Shown here: in pieces, positions 33,607 to 42,416 of the stretch
How the letters are laid out: each line of letters opens with the position of its first letter
Position numbering within the stretch: position 1 is the first letter of the stretch
NCBI RefSeq assembly: GCF_036240795.1
Contig: NZ_CP108454.1
Coordinates: 5,454,001 to 5,518,000, forward strand
Direction: 5' to 3'
From: Streptomyces sp. NBC_01268
GTDB lineage: Bacteria; Actinomycetota; Actinomycetes; Streptomycetales; Streptomycetaceae
DNA: 64,000 nucleotides
Translations under genes and position numbers: made by a program
The notes under the pieces: model-generated
What the model saw: only the letters and a program-made list of their open reading frames with translations
What the model was told of the DNA's origin: nothing
The model's database searches: none

Positions 33607-36579
33607 TTGGCTTTCCAGATGCCGGACCGCGGCGGCGGCACAGGTCCGTCCGGGCCAAGGATCAGAGTCGGCCGGCCGTCCCGGCGGGCCCGTACGCTGC
33701 TCATGACCCTGGGCGTGCTGGCTGTTCTCGCCATGGTGTTCGTGATGTTCGCGGGATTCTGGACGGACTGGCTCTGGTTCCGTTCCGTCCATTACTCGTC
33801 CGTTTTCACCACCACGCTGTGGACCAAGATCGGCCTTTTCCTGGTCTTCGGTCTGCTCATGGCCCTGGCCGTCGGCCTGAACATCTGGCTGGCGTACCGG
33901 CTGCGGCCGCCGCTGAGCGCGATGTCGCTGGAGCAGCAGAGCCTCGACCGCTACCGGATGGGGCTCGCCCCCTTCAAGAAGTGGGTGCTGCTCGCCGTCA
34001 CGGCCCTGGTGGGCCTGATCGCCGGCGCCTCCGCCTCCGGGCAGTGGCGCACCTGGCTGATGTGGGTGAACGGGGTCTCCTTCGGGCAGAAGGACCCGCA
34101 GTTCCAGCTGGACGTGTCGTTCTACGCGTTCGACCTGCCCTGGTACCGCTTCCTGCTCGCCTTCGGCTTCGGCGCCACCGTGCTCTCGCTGATCGCGGCG
34201 GCCCTCACGCACTACCTGTACGGCGGACTGCGCGTCACCAGCCCGGGCGCCCGCGCCACGGCGGCGGCGACCGGGCACCTGTCGGTGCTGCTCGGCGTCT
34301 TCGTGTCGCTGAAGGCCGTGGCGTACTGGCTGGACCGGTACGGCCTGGCGGTGAAGTCCAGCGACTTCAAGGCCACCGGCAACTGGACCGGTCTGCGGTA
34401 CGTGGACGCCAACGCCTACCTTCCGGCGAAGACGATCCTGTTCTGCATCGCGGTGATCTGCGCGCTGCTGTTCTTCGCCACCCTGTGGCGGCGCACCTGG
34501 CAGCTGCCGGTGATCGGCTTCGGCCTGATGGTGCTCTCGGCGATCCTGATCGGCGGCCTGTACCCGGCCATCGTGCAGAAGTTCCAGGTCCAGCCGAACG
34601 AGCAGGCCAAGGAAGCGCCGTACATCAAGAAGAACATCGACGCGACGCGCAAGGCGTACGACATCGACTCCACCGAGGCGGAGAACTACTCGGGGAAGTC
34701 GACGGTCAAGGCCAAGGACCAGCTCCGCGCGGACGCCGACACGGCGGCCAGCTACCGGCTGATCGACCCGAACATCGTGTCGCCGACCTTCCAGCAGCTG
34801 GAGCAGAAGCGGAAGTACTACCAGTTCCCGCTGACCCTCGACGTCGACCGCTACCAGGGCAAGGACACCGTCGTCGGCCTGCGTGAGCTCAACATCAAGG
34901 GCATCCCGAAGCGGAACTGGATCAACGACCACTTCACCTACACCCACGGCTACGGCGCGATCATGGCCACGGGTACCCAGACGGACGCCAACGGCTCGCC
35001 GATCTTCACCGAGTCCGGCCTGCCGACCACGGGCATGCTCGGCCCGTACGAGCAGCGCATCTACTACGGCGAGAAGACCGACCAGTACTCGATCGTGGGC
35101 GGGCCCCAGAAGGAGCTCGACTACGAGGCGAACGGCGAGAAGACCACCAGCTACAAGGGCGACAGCGGCGTCAGCCTCTCCAGCGCCTTCAACCGCGCCG
35201 CCTACGCGGTCGCGTTCAGCGAGCCGCAGATCCTCTACTCGGGGGCCATCGGCGACGGCTCGCGGATCCTGTACAACCGCACGCCCAAGGAGCGCGTCGA
35301 GGCGGTCGCCCCCTGGCTGACCATCGACGGCGACGCCTACCCGGCGGTCGTGGACGGACGCATCCAGTGGATCGTCGACGCCTACACCACCACCAACGGC
35401 TACCCGTACGCCTCGCGCACCACCCTCGGCGACACCACGGCCGACTCCCTGACGGTCGGCAACCAGCAGCGCGCGGTCGTCGCCCAGCAGAACCAGGTCA
35501 ACTACATCCGCAACTCGGTGAAGGCCACCGTCGACGCCTACGACGGCACGGTGAACCTCTACCAGTGGGACGAGCAGGACCCCGTCCTCAAGACCTGGAT
35601 GAAGGCCTTCCCCGGCACGGTCAAGGACCGCGGGCAGATCGACGCCGACCTCATGAAGCACCTGCGGTACCCGCAGGACATGTTCAAGGTCCAGCGCGAG
35701 CTGCTCACCCGGTACCACGTGCAGGACCCGGCCCAGTTCTACAGCGGCTCGGACGCCTGGCAGGTGCCGGACGACCCGACCAACAAGGACGGCAACGCGG
35801 TGCCGCCGTACTACCTGAGCATGAAGATGCCCGGGGAGTCGGCCGAGCAGTTCTCCCTGACGACGACCTTCACCCCGGCGGGCCGGCCCAACCTGGGCGC
35901 CTTCATGGCGGTGGACGCCGACGCCAACAGCAAGGACTACGGCAAGATAAGGCTGCTGAGAGTCACCTCGGACGTCCCAGGACCCCAGCAGGTGCAGAAC
36001 AAGCTCAACAGCCTTCCGTCCGTGGCGACCTTCGTCCGGGACATGAAGGGTGCCGACTCCGACATCCTCTACGGCAACCTGCTGACGGTGCCGCTCGACG
36101 GCGGCTTCCTCTACGTCGAGCCGGTGTACGCCCAGGGCCGCAACGCGCAGTACCCGCTGCTGAAGAAGGTCGCGGTGTCCTACGTGGACGCGGACCAGCC
36201 GGACGGGGACACGACCAAGGACACCACGGTGTTCGAGGACAACCTGACGGCCGCCCTCAACGCGGTCTTCGGGGTCGAGGGGAACACCCCGCCGCCGACG
36301 CAGCCGCCGGGCACCACCAAGCCGCCGCAGCCGGCGACCAACGACGCCGCGCTGAAGCAGGCCATCGCGGACGCGCAGAAGGCGTACGACGACGGTGAGG
36401 CCGCGCTCCAGAAGGGCGACTGGACGGCGTACGGCAAGTCCCAGGAGGCGCTGCAGGATGCGCTCCAGCGCGCGGCGGACGCCGGGGCGAAACTGCAGAG
36501 CGGCCCCGGAGGCGCCAAGCCCGCGCCGAAGACGACCCCGAGCACGACGGCGAGCCCGCCCGCCGTCCCGGGCGGCTGA
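33607..36579 (+). CDS. UPF0182 family large membrane protein
   Basis: 990 aa from TTG 33607, chosen for GAGGGG at good spacing; GTG 33550 (1009 aa) and ATG 33619 are alternatives. The N-terminal third has about seven membrane helices. A very large extracytoplasmic part (about 320-900) follows with [29 protein letters not shown] and many conserved Tyr/Gly turns; a Pro/Thr-rich linker and an Ala/Gln-rich helical C-terminus ([18 protein letters not shown]) complete it. Homologue of Rv3193c. Biochemical function is not known. Possible control by a GGAAC-N18-GTT promoter. Confidence 0.9.
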   Translation: MAFQMPDRGGGTGPSGPRIRVGRPSRRARTLLMTLGVLAVLAMVFVMFAGFWTDWLWFRSVHYSSVFTTTLWTKIGLFLVFGLLMALAVGLNIWLAYRLRPPLSAMSLEQQSLDRYRMGLAPFKKWVLLAVTALVGLIAGASASGQWRTWLMWVNGVSFGQKDPQFQLDVSFYAFDLPWYRFLLAFGFGATVLSLIAAALTHYLYGGLRVTSPGARATAAATGHLSVLLGVFVSLKAVAYWLDRYGLAVKSSDFKATGNWTGLRYVDANAYLPAKTILFCIAVICALLFFATLWRRTWQLPVIGFGLMVLSAILIGGLYPAIVQKFQVQPNEQAKEAPYIKKNIDATRKAYDIDSTEAENYSGKSTVKAKDQLRADADTAASYRLIDPNIVSPTFQQLEQKRKYYQFPLTLDVDRYQGKDTVVGLRELNIKGIPKRNWINDHFTYTHGYGAIMATGTQTDANGSPIFTESGLPTTGMLGPYEQRIYYGEKTDQYSIVGGPQKELDYEANGEKTTSYKGDSGVSLSSAFNRAAYAVAFSEPQILYSGAIGDGSRILYNRTPKERVEAVAPWLTIDGDAYPAVVDGRIQWIVDAYTTTNGYPYASRTTLGDTTADSLTVGNQQRAVVAQQNQVNYIRNSVKATVDAYDGTVNLYQWDEQDPVLKTWMKAFPGTVKDRGQIDADLMKHLRYPQDMFKVQRELLTRYHVQDPAQFYSGSDAWQVPDDPTNKDGNAVPPYYLSMKMPGESAEQFSLTTTFTPAGRPNLGAFMAVDADANSKDYGKIRLLRVTSDVPGPQQVQNKLNSLPSVATFVRDMKGADSDILYGNLLTVPLDGGFLYVEPVYAQGRNAQYPLLKKVAVSYVDADQPDGDTTKDTTVFEDNLTAALNAVFGVEGNTPPPTQPPGTTKPPQPATNDAALKQAIADAQKAYDDGEAALQKGDWTAYGKSQEALQDALQRAADAGAKLQSGPGGAKPAPKTTPSTTASPPAVPGG

Positions 36580-36630
36580 CGGAAGCCGTTTAGGCTCCAC
36601 CTCCGCGTCGTGATACGTTGTGTTCACCGA

Positions 36631-36704
36631 CGCGGGGTGGAGCAGCTCGGTAGCTCGCTGGGCTCATAACCCAGAGGTCGCAGGTTCAAATCCTGTCCCC
36701 GCTA
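36631..36704 (+). tRNA. Initiator tRNA-Met (CAT), copy 1
   Basis: 74 nt without encoded CCA. Anticodon CAT in the loop CTCATAA; anticodon stem carries the three consecutive G-C pairs (GGG with CCC) that mark initiator tRNA, and the first acceptor pair is mismatched (C1 with T72). T-loop TTCAAAT present. Identical to the copy at 38891. Confidence 0.97.
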
Positions 36705-36712
36705 CTGAAGAG

Positions 36713-36744
36713 GAAGGCCCGGATCCATCTGGATTCGGGCCTTC
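36713..36744 (+). terminator. Terminator after tRNA-fMet copy 1
   Basis: 14-bp stem (36713-36726 with 36731-36744, one G-T wobble, ATCT loop). Related in sequence to the terminator after the second tRNA copy. Confidence 0.75.
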
Positions 36745-36909
36745 GTCATGTCCTGGGAGCGCGGCGCGCGCCCCGAAGAGCGGTGCGGAGGGGGCGAGTT
36801 GGGACGATCCGTGTTTGACTTGTCTCCCTGTGGGCATGTCGACAAAACGCTGAAGTGACCTCACCGGCTGAGCTATACCAGGTGTACGCGGGTTGCGGGT
36901 GGTGCGACG

Positions 36910-38844
36910 ATGGTATTTATGGGGGACAGGGCAACTCTGTTGGAGACAGGGCGGTTTGTGCAGCGGCATCCGAGAAACGCCGCAGACGACATCATCGAGG
37001 CCGCGGGGGCCGTCGATGAGACCGTCGACACCACCGCCGACCACGAGAACGAGGCCGAGACCGAGGCCCGCCACCGACGCGCCGCCGAGAACGGCGACGC
37101 CGCGTCGATGAGCGTCCTCGGCGCACTGCTGCTGCGCCGCGGCGACCTGGACGGCGCCGAGCCGTATCTGCGCGGTGCCACCGCCGAGGGCGACCGCGCC
37201 GCCGCGAACAACCTGGGCGTGCTGCTGCATCAGCGCGGCTACCCGGACGAGGCCGCCGGCTGGTGGCGGGTCGCCGCCGTCGCCGGCTCCGCGGCCGCCG
37301 CGCACGCCCTCGGCCGCCACCACCGCGAGCGCGGCGACGAGCCCGGCGCCGAGTACTGGCTGCGCCAGTCCGCCGAGCAGGGCCACGCCCTCGGCGCGTA
37401 CGCCCTCGCCGACCTCCTGGAGCACCGCAGCGACGTCGGCGCCGAACGCTGGCTGCGCGCCGCCGCCGAGCAGGGACACCGCGAGGCCGCCTACCGGCTC
37501 GCCCTCTCCCTGGAGCGGCGCGCGACCGAGCCGGCCCGCGGCCCGCACACCTACGACACCGCCACCGGACTGCGGACCGCCGCCGACGGCCCCGCTCCCG
37601 CTCCCGCCGCCGACGGTGCCGCCGCGCCCGAGAGCGGGCTCACCGAGGCCGAGCAGTGGTTCCGGCAGTCCGCCGCGCGCGGTCACCGGCGGGCCGCCCT
37701 GCACCTGGGCGCCCTCCTGGAGAAGCGCGGGGAGCTCAAGGAGGCCGGGCGCTGGTACCTGACCTCCGCCAAGGACGGCGAGGCCAAGGCGGCCTGCGCG
37801 CTCGGCTTCCTGCTGCGCGACGCCGGCGACGAGGAGAGCGCCGCCGTGTGGTGGCTGCGCGCCGCCCAGGACGGCGACGGCAACGCCGCCAACGCGCTCG
37901 GCGCGCTGCACGCCGCCCGGGGCGAGCAGCAGACCGCCGAGCGCTGGTACCGCGCCGCCATGGACGCGGGCGACGTCAACGGCGCCTACAACCTCGGCCT
38001 GCTCTGCGCCGCGCAGGAGCGCACCTCCCAGGCCGAGCAGTGGTACCGCCGCGCGGCCTACGCCGGTCACCGGGAGGCGGCCAACGCGCTCGCCGTGCTG
38101 CTCCTGCAGGCCGGTGACGCCGGCGGCGCCGAGCCCTGGTTCTCCAAGGCAGCCGAGGCCGGCAGCGTCGACGCCGCCTTCAACCTCGGCATCCTCCACG
38201 CCGGCCGCGACGACGACCGTACGGCGCTGAGCTGGTACGAGCGGGCCGCGGCCGCCGGGCACACCGAGGCCGCGCTCCAGGTCGGCATCGCCTGCCTGCG
38301 CGACGGCGACGAGCAGGGCGCCGAGCGGCACCTGCGGTGCGCCGCGGGCGGCGGCAGCGCCGAGGCGGCGTTCCGGCTCGCCTCGGTCCTCGACGCGCGC
38401 CGCCCCGAGCCCGGCCCGCCGGTGCTCGGCGCGCCGCGCGAGGAGAAGAGCGAGTGCGAGGAGTGGTACGAGCGGGCCGCCCAGCAGGGCCACCGCCGTG
38501 CCCAGGTGCGCGTCGGCATGCTCGCCGCCGGGCGCGGCGACGTCGCCGAGGCGGCCCGCTGGTACCGGGAGGCGGCCGAGGCCGGCTCCCGCAACGGGGC
38601 CTTCAACCTGGGCCTGCTGCTCGCCCGCGAGGGCGGCGAGCGGGAGGCGGCCCTGTGGTGGACGCGCGCCGCGCACGCCGGCCACGGCCGGGCCGCGCTG
38701 CGCCTCGCCCTGCTCGCGGCACGCCGCGGGGAGCTGACCGAGGGGCGCCGCTGGTGCGCCCGCGCGGTGGAGCTCGGCCCCGCGGAGGTGGCGGAGCGGG
38801 CGGCCCGGCTCAGCGAGGCACTGCACCAGGAGCTCACCGCCTAA
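36910..38844 (+). CDS. Sel1/TPR-repeat protein
   Basis: 644 aa from ATG 36910 (ATG 36919 also possible). After an acidic N-terminus (about 1-60) the protein is a continuous array of about 15 helical hairpins of Sel1 type, with recurring A-E-x-W-[YLF]-R-x-A-A-x-x-G-H and A-A-x-x-L-G-x-L patterns (QWYRRAAYAGHREAANALAV). An Ala/Pro insertion interrupts the array at about 195-240. No signal peptide. Sel1 arrays are scaffolds for protein complexes; partner unknown. The gene lies exactly between two identical tRNA-fMet genes. Confidence 0.87.
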   Translation: MVFMGDRATLLETGRFVQRHPRNAADDIIEAAGAVDETVDTTADHENEAETEARHRRAAENGDAASMSVLGALLLRRGDLDGAEPYLRGATAEGDRAAANNLGVLLHQRGYPDEAAGWWRVAAVAGSAAAAHALGRHHRERGDEPGAEYWLRQSAEQGHALGAYALADLLEHRSDVGAERWLRAAAEQGHREAAYRLALSLERRATEPARGPHTYDTATGLRTAADGPAPAPAADGAAAPESGLTEAEQWFRQSAARGHRRAALHLGALLEKRGELKEAGRWYLTSAKDGEAKAACALGFLLRDAGDEESAAVWWLRAAQDGDGNAANALGALHAARGEQQTAERWYRAAMDAGDVNGAYNLGLLCAAQERTSQAEQWYRRAAYAGHREAANALAVLLLQAGDAGGAEPWFSKAAEAGSVDAAFNLGILHAGRDDDRTALSWYERAAAAGHTEAALQVGIACLRDGDEQGAERHLRCAAGGGSAEAAFRLASVLDARRPEPGPPVLGAPREEKSECEEWYERAAQQGHRRAQVRVGMLAAGRGDVAEAARWYREAAEAGSRNGAFNLGLLLAREGGEREAALWWTRAAHAGHGRAALRLALLAARRGELTEGRRWCARAVELGPAEVAERAARLSEALHQELTA

Positions 38845-38849
38845 CGGAT

Positions 38850-38878
38850 TTGCCCTGCTCGGAACGGTCCCGTAAGGT
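38850..38878 (+). promoter_or_regulatory. Promoter of tRNA-fMet copy 2
   Basis: -35 TTGCCC (38850-38855), 17-bp spacer, -10 TAAGGT (38873-38878), ending 12 nt before the mature tRNA. Confidence 0.65.
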
Positions 38879-38890
38879 TGGGTTCACCGA

Positions 38891-38964
38891 CGCGGGGTGG
38901 AGCAGCTCGGTAGCTCGCTGGGCTCATAACCCAGAGGTCGCAGGTTCAAATCCTGTCCCCGCTA
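38891..38964 (+). tRNA. Initiator tRNA-Met (CAT), copy 2
   Basis: Base-for-base the same as 36631-36704, including eight identical bases upstream (TTCACCGA). Initiator features as for copy 1. Has a clear -35/-10 pair upstream. Confidence 0.97.
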
Positions 38965-38974
38965 CTCAGTAGCA

Positions 38975-39010
38975 CGAAGGCCCGGATCCGGAAACGGATC
39001 CGGGCCTTCG
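38975..39010 (+). terminator. Terminator after tRNA-fMet copy 2
   Basis: Perfect 16-bp stem (38975-38990 with 38995-39010) closed by a GAAA tetraloop, no clear T tract. Confidence 0.82.
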
Positions 39011-39044
39011 TCGTTCCCGGGCGTGGCGTGGCGTAGGCGCACGG

Positions 39045-39075
39045 GAAAGCCCCCGCCGGTCCGGCGGGGGCTTTC
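39045..39075. terminator. Terminator shared with catR
   Basis: 15-base inverted arms (39045-39059 and 39061-39075) rich in G and C with AAA/TTT ends, lying 41 bp beyond the catR stop on the minus strand. Works in both directions. Confidence 0.75.
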
Positions 39076-39115
39076 TGTGTCCGTGGGTTCCGAGTGTCCT
39101 GCGTCTCCCGTGCGC

Positions 39116-39535
39116 CTACGCGGAGGTCGCACAGCTCGGGCAGATGCCCCGGTAGGTGACCTCGACGTTGGAGATGGTGAAGCCGAAGCGCTCCGTGGCC
39201 GGCAGGTCGGCCAGCGGGTCGCCGGCCGGGTGCACGTCGCGGATGGCACCGCACCGGCCGCAGACCAGGTGCTGGTGCGGCCGGTGGGCGTTCGGGTCGT
39301 AGCGTTTGGCGCGGCCGTCGGTCGCGACCTCCAGCACCTCACCGAGCGTGACCATCTCGCCCAGCGTGTTGTACACGGTGGCCCGGGAGATCTCGGGCAG
39401 CCTCGAAACGGCGCGGGCGTGGACCTCGTCGGCGGTCAGGTGCACGTGATCCCCGTCGAGGACCTCGGCCACGACACGCCGCTGCGCGGTCATCCGCCAG
39501 CCGCGGCCGCGCAGTCGTTCCAACAGGTCACTCAT
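39116..39535 (-). CDS. catR: Fur-family peroxide-responsive repressor CatR
   Basis: 139 aa. N-terminal winged helix with recognition segment EISRATVYNTL (about 48-58), His-rich metal site HRPHQH (84-89) and two structural zinc pairs C92/C95 and C132/C135. Divergent from a catalase gene, 154 bp away; that arrangement and the Fur fold match CatR of S. coelicolor, which represses the major vegetative catalase until oxidised by peroxide. The start codon follows a TAGGCT element by 7 nt, so the mRNA is probably leaderless. An overlapping palindrome in the intergenic space is the likely operator. Confidence 0.88.
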   Translation of the reverse strand: MSDLLERLRGRGWRMTAQRRVVAEVLDGDHVHLTADEVHARAVSRLPEISRATVYNTLGEMVTLGEVLEVATDGRAKRYDPNAHRPHQHLVCGRCGAIRDVHPAGDPLADLPATERFGFTISNVEVTYRGICPSCATSA

Positions 39536-39542
39536 GGGGGTC

Positions 39543-39548
39543 AGCCTA
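39543..39548 (-). promoter_or_regulatory. TAGGCT -10 element of catR, candidate leaderless start
   Basis: Read on the minus strand, TAGGCT ends 7 nt before ATG 39535. No Shine-Dalgarno is present. Confidence 0.5.
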
Positions 39549-39596
39549 ACAGTCAGGGGAAGCGTGTCCCGAACGGGTGTGACTTTGGAAGCAAGC

Positions 39597-39624
39597 TTGA
39601 CTTAGACAATGTCTATTGTAGGGT
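39597..39624 (+). promoter_or_regulatory. Catalase promoter with overlapping CatR-type operator
   Basis: -35 TTGACT (39597-39602) and -10 TAGGGT (39619-39624), 16-bp spacer. Between them lie two interleaved palindromes: TAGAC-AAT-GTCTA (39603-39615) and ACAAT-GTCT-ATTGT (39606-39619). A Fur-type repressor bound here would cover both promoter elements. Confidence 0.65.
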
Positions 39625-39689
39625 CGGATACGGCAACGGCTCAGGACAGGGCTCGCAGGTTTGCAGCACAACCGACGCAGGAGGCGCAC

Positions 39690-41141
39690 GTGACGCAGGG
39701 ACCGCTCACCACCGAGGCCGGGGCGCCGGTCGCCGACAACCAGAACAGCGAGACCGCGGGCATCGGCGGTCCGGTCCTCCTCCAGGACCAGCTGCTCCTG
39801 GAGAAGCTGGCCCACTTCAACCGCGAGCGCATCCCGGAGCGCGTCGTCCACGCGCGCGGCGCGGGCGCCTACGGCACCTTCACGGTGACGGCCGACGTCA
39901 CGGCGTACACCAGGGCCGCGTTCCTCTCCGAGGTCGGCAAGCAGACCGAGACCTTCCTGCGCTTCTCCACCGTCGCGGGCAACCTCGGCGCGGCCGACGC
40001 CGTGCGCGACCCGCGCGGCTGGGCGCTGAAGTTCTACACCGAGGAGGGCAACTACGACCTCGTCGGCAACAACACCCCGGTGTTCTTCATCAAGGACGCC
40101 ATCAAGTTCCCCGACTTCATCCACACCCAGAAGCGCGACCCGTACACCGGCTCGCAGGAGGCGGACAACGTCTGGGACTTCTGGGGGCTGAGCCCCGAGT
40201 CCACGCACCAGGTGACCTGGCTCTTCGGCGACCGCGGCATCCCCGCCTCGTACCGCCACATGAACGGCTACGGCTCGCACACCTTCCAGTGGAACAACGA
40301 GGCCGGCGAGGTCTTCTGGGTCAAGTACCACTTCAAGACCGACCAGGGCATCAGGAACCTCACCCAGGCCGAGGCCAACAGGCTGGCCGGCGAGGACCCC
40401 GACTCGCACCAGCGCGACCTGCGCGAGTCCATCGAGCGCGGCGACTTCCCGACCTGGACCGTGCAGGTGCAGATCATGCCGGCGGCCGACGCGGCGAACT
40501 ACCGCTTCAACCCCTTCGACCTCACCAAGGTGTGGCCGCACGAGGACTACCCGCCGATCGAGATCGGCAGGCTGGAGCTCAACCGCAACCCGCAGAACGT
40601 CTTCGCCGAGGTCGAGCAGTCGATCTTCTCCCCGGCACACTTCGTGCCCGGCATCGGCCCGTCCCCGGACAAGATGCTCCAGGGCCGCCTCTTCGCCTAC
40701 GGCGACGCCCACCGCTACCGCGTCGGCATCAACGCCGACCACCTGCCGGTGAACCGCCCGCACGCCACCGAGGCGCGCACCCACGCGCGGGACGGCTTCC
40801 TCTACGACGGCCGGCACGCCGGCGCGAAGAACTACGAGCCGAACAGCTTCGGCGGCCCGCACCAGACCGACCGCCCGCTGTGGTCCGGCTCCGCCGTCAC
40901 CGGGCTCACCGGCGACCACGCCGCCCCCTCGCACGCCGAGGACGACGACTTCGTCCAGGCCGGCGACCTGTACCGCCTGATGTCCGAGGACGAGAAGGGC
41001 CGCCTGGTCGAGAACCTGGCGGGCTTCATCGCCAAGGTCTCGCGCGACGACATCGCCGAGCGCGCGATCGACAACTTCCGCAAGGCGGACGGTGACTTCG
41101 GCAAGCGGCTCGACGCCGCCGTCCAGGCCCTGCGCGGCTGA
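39690..41141 (+). CDS. catA: Monofunctional haem catalase
   Basis: 483 aa from GTG 39690, with GGAGG 5 nt upstream; the open frame to 39609 overlaps the promoter and is rejected. Small-subunit clade length. Distal-site His in [12 protein letters not shown] (about 54), [19 protein letters not shown], the [10 protein letters not shown] segment with the distal Asn, and proximal haem ligand Tyr in [12 protein letters not shown] (about 336). Converts hydrogen peroxide to water and oxygen in the cytosol. Divergent from catR, which presumably represses it. The symbol follows S. coelicolor usage. Confidence 0.95.
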   Translation: MTQGPLTTEAGAPVADNQNSETAGIGGPVLLQDQLLLEKLAHFNRERIPERVVHARGAGAYGTFTVTADVTAYTRAAFLSEVGKQTETFLRFSTVAGNLGAADAVRDPRGWALKFYTEEGNYDLVGNNTPVFFIKDAIKFPDFIHTQKRDPYTGSQEADNVWDFWGLSPESTHQVTWLFGDRGIPASYRHMNGYGSHTFQWNNEAGEVFWVKYHFKTDQGIRNLTQAEANRLAGEDPDSHQRDLRESIERGDFPTWTVQVQIMPAADAANYRFNPFDLTKVWPHEDYPPIEIGRLELNRNPQNVFAEVEQSIFSPAHFVPGIGPSPDKMLQGRLFAYGDAHRYRVGINADHLPVNRPHATEARTHARDGFLYDGRHAGAKNYEPNSFGGPHQTDRPLWSGSAVTGLTGDHAAPSHAEDDDFVQAGDLYRLMSEDEKGRLVENLAGFIAKVSRDDIAERAIDNFRKADGDFGKRLDAAVQALRG

Positions 41142-41162
41142 GGGCGCTTGTCGTAGGCAGTA

Positions 41163-41202
41163 GAGGGCCGGACCCCCGTATCCGTACGGGAGTCCGGCCC
41201 TC
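41163..41202. terminator. Convergent terminator catalase/CBS protein
   Basis: 18-bp stem with one mismatch (41163-41180 with 41185-41202, 4-nt loop) between convergent genes. Confidence 0.75.
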
Positions 41203-41207
41203 TCGCG

Positions 41208-41597
41208 TCATCCGGCGACGCTCTGCACGGGCATCCAGCACCGGATGATGTCGCGTACGGAGACGATGCCGACCGGGCCGTGGTCGTCCAGGACCACGAG
41301 ATGGCGGAAGCCGCCCCGGGTCATCGCCTCCGCGGCCTCGTCCAGCGTCCAGGTGGGCGCGGCGAAGACGACGTCCCTGGTGGTGTGGGCGTCCGCGGTC
41401 TCGTGGTCGGGATCCCGGTCCCGGCCGATGGCGTTGAGGATGTCGCGCTCGGTGAGGATGCCGAGCCCGCAGGTGTCGGTGTCGAGGACGATGGCGGCGC
41501 CGACGCGTCGCGCCGACATCAGACGGGCCGCCTGGCGGAGGGTATGGGCCGGGCCGATGGTGAGGACCACCGTGCTCATGGCGTCACGGACGAGCAT
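41208..41597 (-). CDS. Tandem CBS-domain protein
   Basis: 129 aa from ATG 41597 (AGGAGG 11 nt upstream; GTG 41609 would touch that site). Two CBS motifs fill the protein: VRDAMSTVVLTIGPAHTLRQ ... GILTERDIL and TTRDVVFAAPTWTLDEAAEA ... GIVSVRDII. Paired CBS domains bind adenosine nucleotides and regulate a partner; here there is no enzyme domain attached, so it may act in trans. Convergent with the catalase gene. Confidence 0.92.
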   Translation of the reverse strand: MLVRDAMSTVVLTIGPAHTLRQAARLMSARRVGAAIVLDTDTCGLGILTERDILNAIGRDRDPDHETADAHTTRDVVFAAPTWTLDEAAEAMTRGGFRHLVVLDDHGPVGIVSVRDIIRCWMPVQSVAG

Positions 41598-41733
41598 GGA
41601 GGGGACCACCTCCTGTTCGAGAACTCTTTCACAAGTTCACAAGTGGGGGGAGTCTCAGAGTGGCACCGGCCCGCGCTCCCAACAAGGGGGCGCGCGTGGC
41701 ACGGAGGGGAGCACGCCTGTCCCGCGAGCGGAC

Positions 41734-41751
41734 GTTCATCGTTTGTCTACC
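41734..41751 (+). promoter_or_regulatory. SARP-type heptamer pair upstream of the lectin gene
   Basis: GTTCATC (41734-41740) and GTCTACC (41745-41751) start 11 bp apart, the one-helical-turn spacing typical of SARP binding sites. A matching pair is upstream of the ricin-CAP gene (47336). Confidence 0.5.
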
Positions 41752-41801
41752 GCCGCCGACGATGATCGCCACGCAAGCCGGACCACAGAAAGGCGACGGG
41801 G

Positions 41802-42326
41802 ATGACGATCGTGAAGAAGGCGCTGCGCAGGACGGCGGGGGCCGTGGCGGCCGGGCTGCTGGCGATGACCGGGACGCTCGCGGGATCGGGCACGGCACAG
41901 GCCGCGTACGACCCCGGCACCCACACCATCTGGGGCGACGAGCCGCTCTACCCGGGCTGGCACGTCAGCACCGACTACGCCCGGCTGATCATGCAGGGCG
42001 ACGGCAACCTGGTCTTCTACCGCACCCAGACCGCGGGCGACTGGTCCCGCGCCACCCCCATGTGGGCCTCCAACACCGTCGGCTGCGGCGCCAAGGCGGT
42101 CATGAGGAACGACGGGCGGCTCGTCGTCTACGCCGCCGACGGACAGCGCGAGTGCTCCTCCCGCGGCTGGTACAAGGGCGGCAGCGCCTACGCCTGCCTC
42201 CAGGTCACCAACGAGCAGGGGCTCAGCATCTGGTACACGAACCGCCAGTGCGGCACCTTCCCCAGCATCAGCGCGCGGAGCTTCACCAACACCACGCGCG
42301 ACATCGTCTACTCGGACCTCTACTGA
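41802..42326 (+). CDS. Secreted B-lectin (bulb-type mannose lectin) protein
   Basis: 174 aa from ATG 41802 with AAAGGCGACGGGG upstream. A clear signal peptide (about 1-34) ends AQA-AYD. The mature part is a bulb-type lectin fold: IMQGDGNLVFYR carries the mannose-binding QxDxNxVxY pattern, VMRNDGRLVVYA and LQVTNEQGLSIWY are decayed second and third sites. Likely binds mannose-type glycans outside the cell. Bacterial relatives include lectin-like bacteriocins, but the size and single domain do not prove that role. Its promoter carries the same heptamer pair as the ricin-CAP gene on the other side of the SARP genes. Confidence 0.87.
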   Translation: MTIVKKALRRTAGAVAAGLLAMTGTLAGSGTAQAAYDPGTHTIWGDEPLYPGWHVSTDYARLIMQGDGNLVFYRTQTAGDWSRATPMWASNTVGCGAKAVMRNDGRLVVYAADGQRECSSRGWYKGGSAYACLQVTNEQGLSIWYTNRQCGTFPSISARSFTNTTRDIVYSDLY

Positions 42327-42416
42327 CCCACGGGGCCCGCGCCCCCTGACGCCCGCCCTCCGCACCCCCGAACGTGGCCCCGGCCGGATCCCCTCTCCGG
42401 CCGGGGCCACCGTGCG

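Noticed and set aside
36850..36885. tRNA-like fragment on the minus strand (TATAGCTCAGCCGGT resembles a D-arm)
   Set aside because: No anticodon or T-arm follows and the D-stem is imperfect; too short to call a tRNA remnant.
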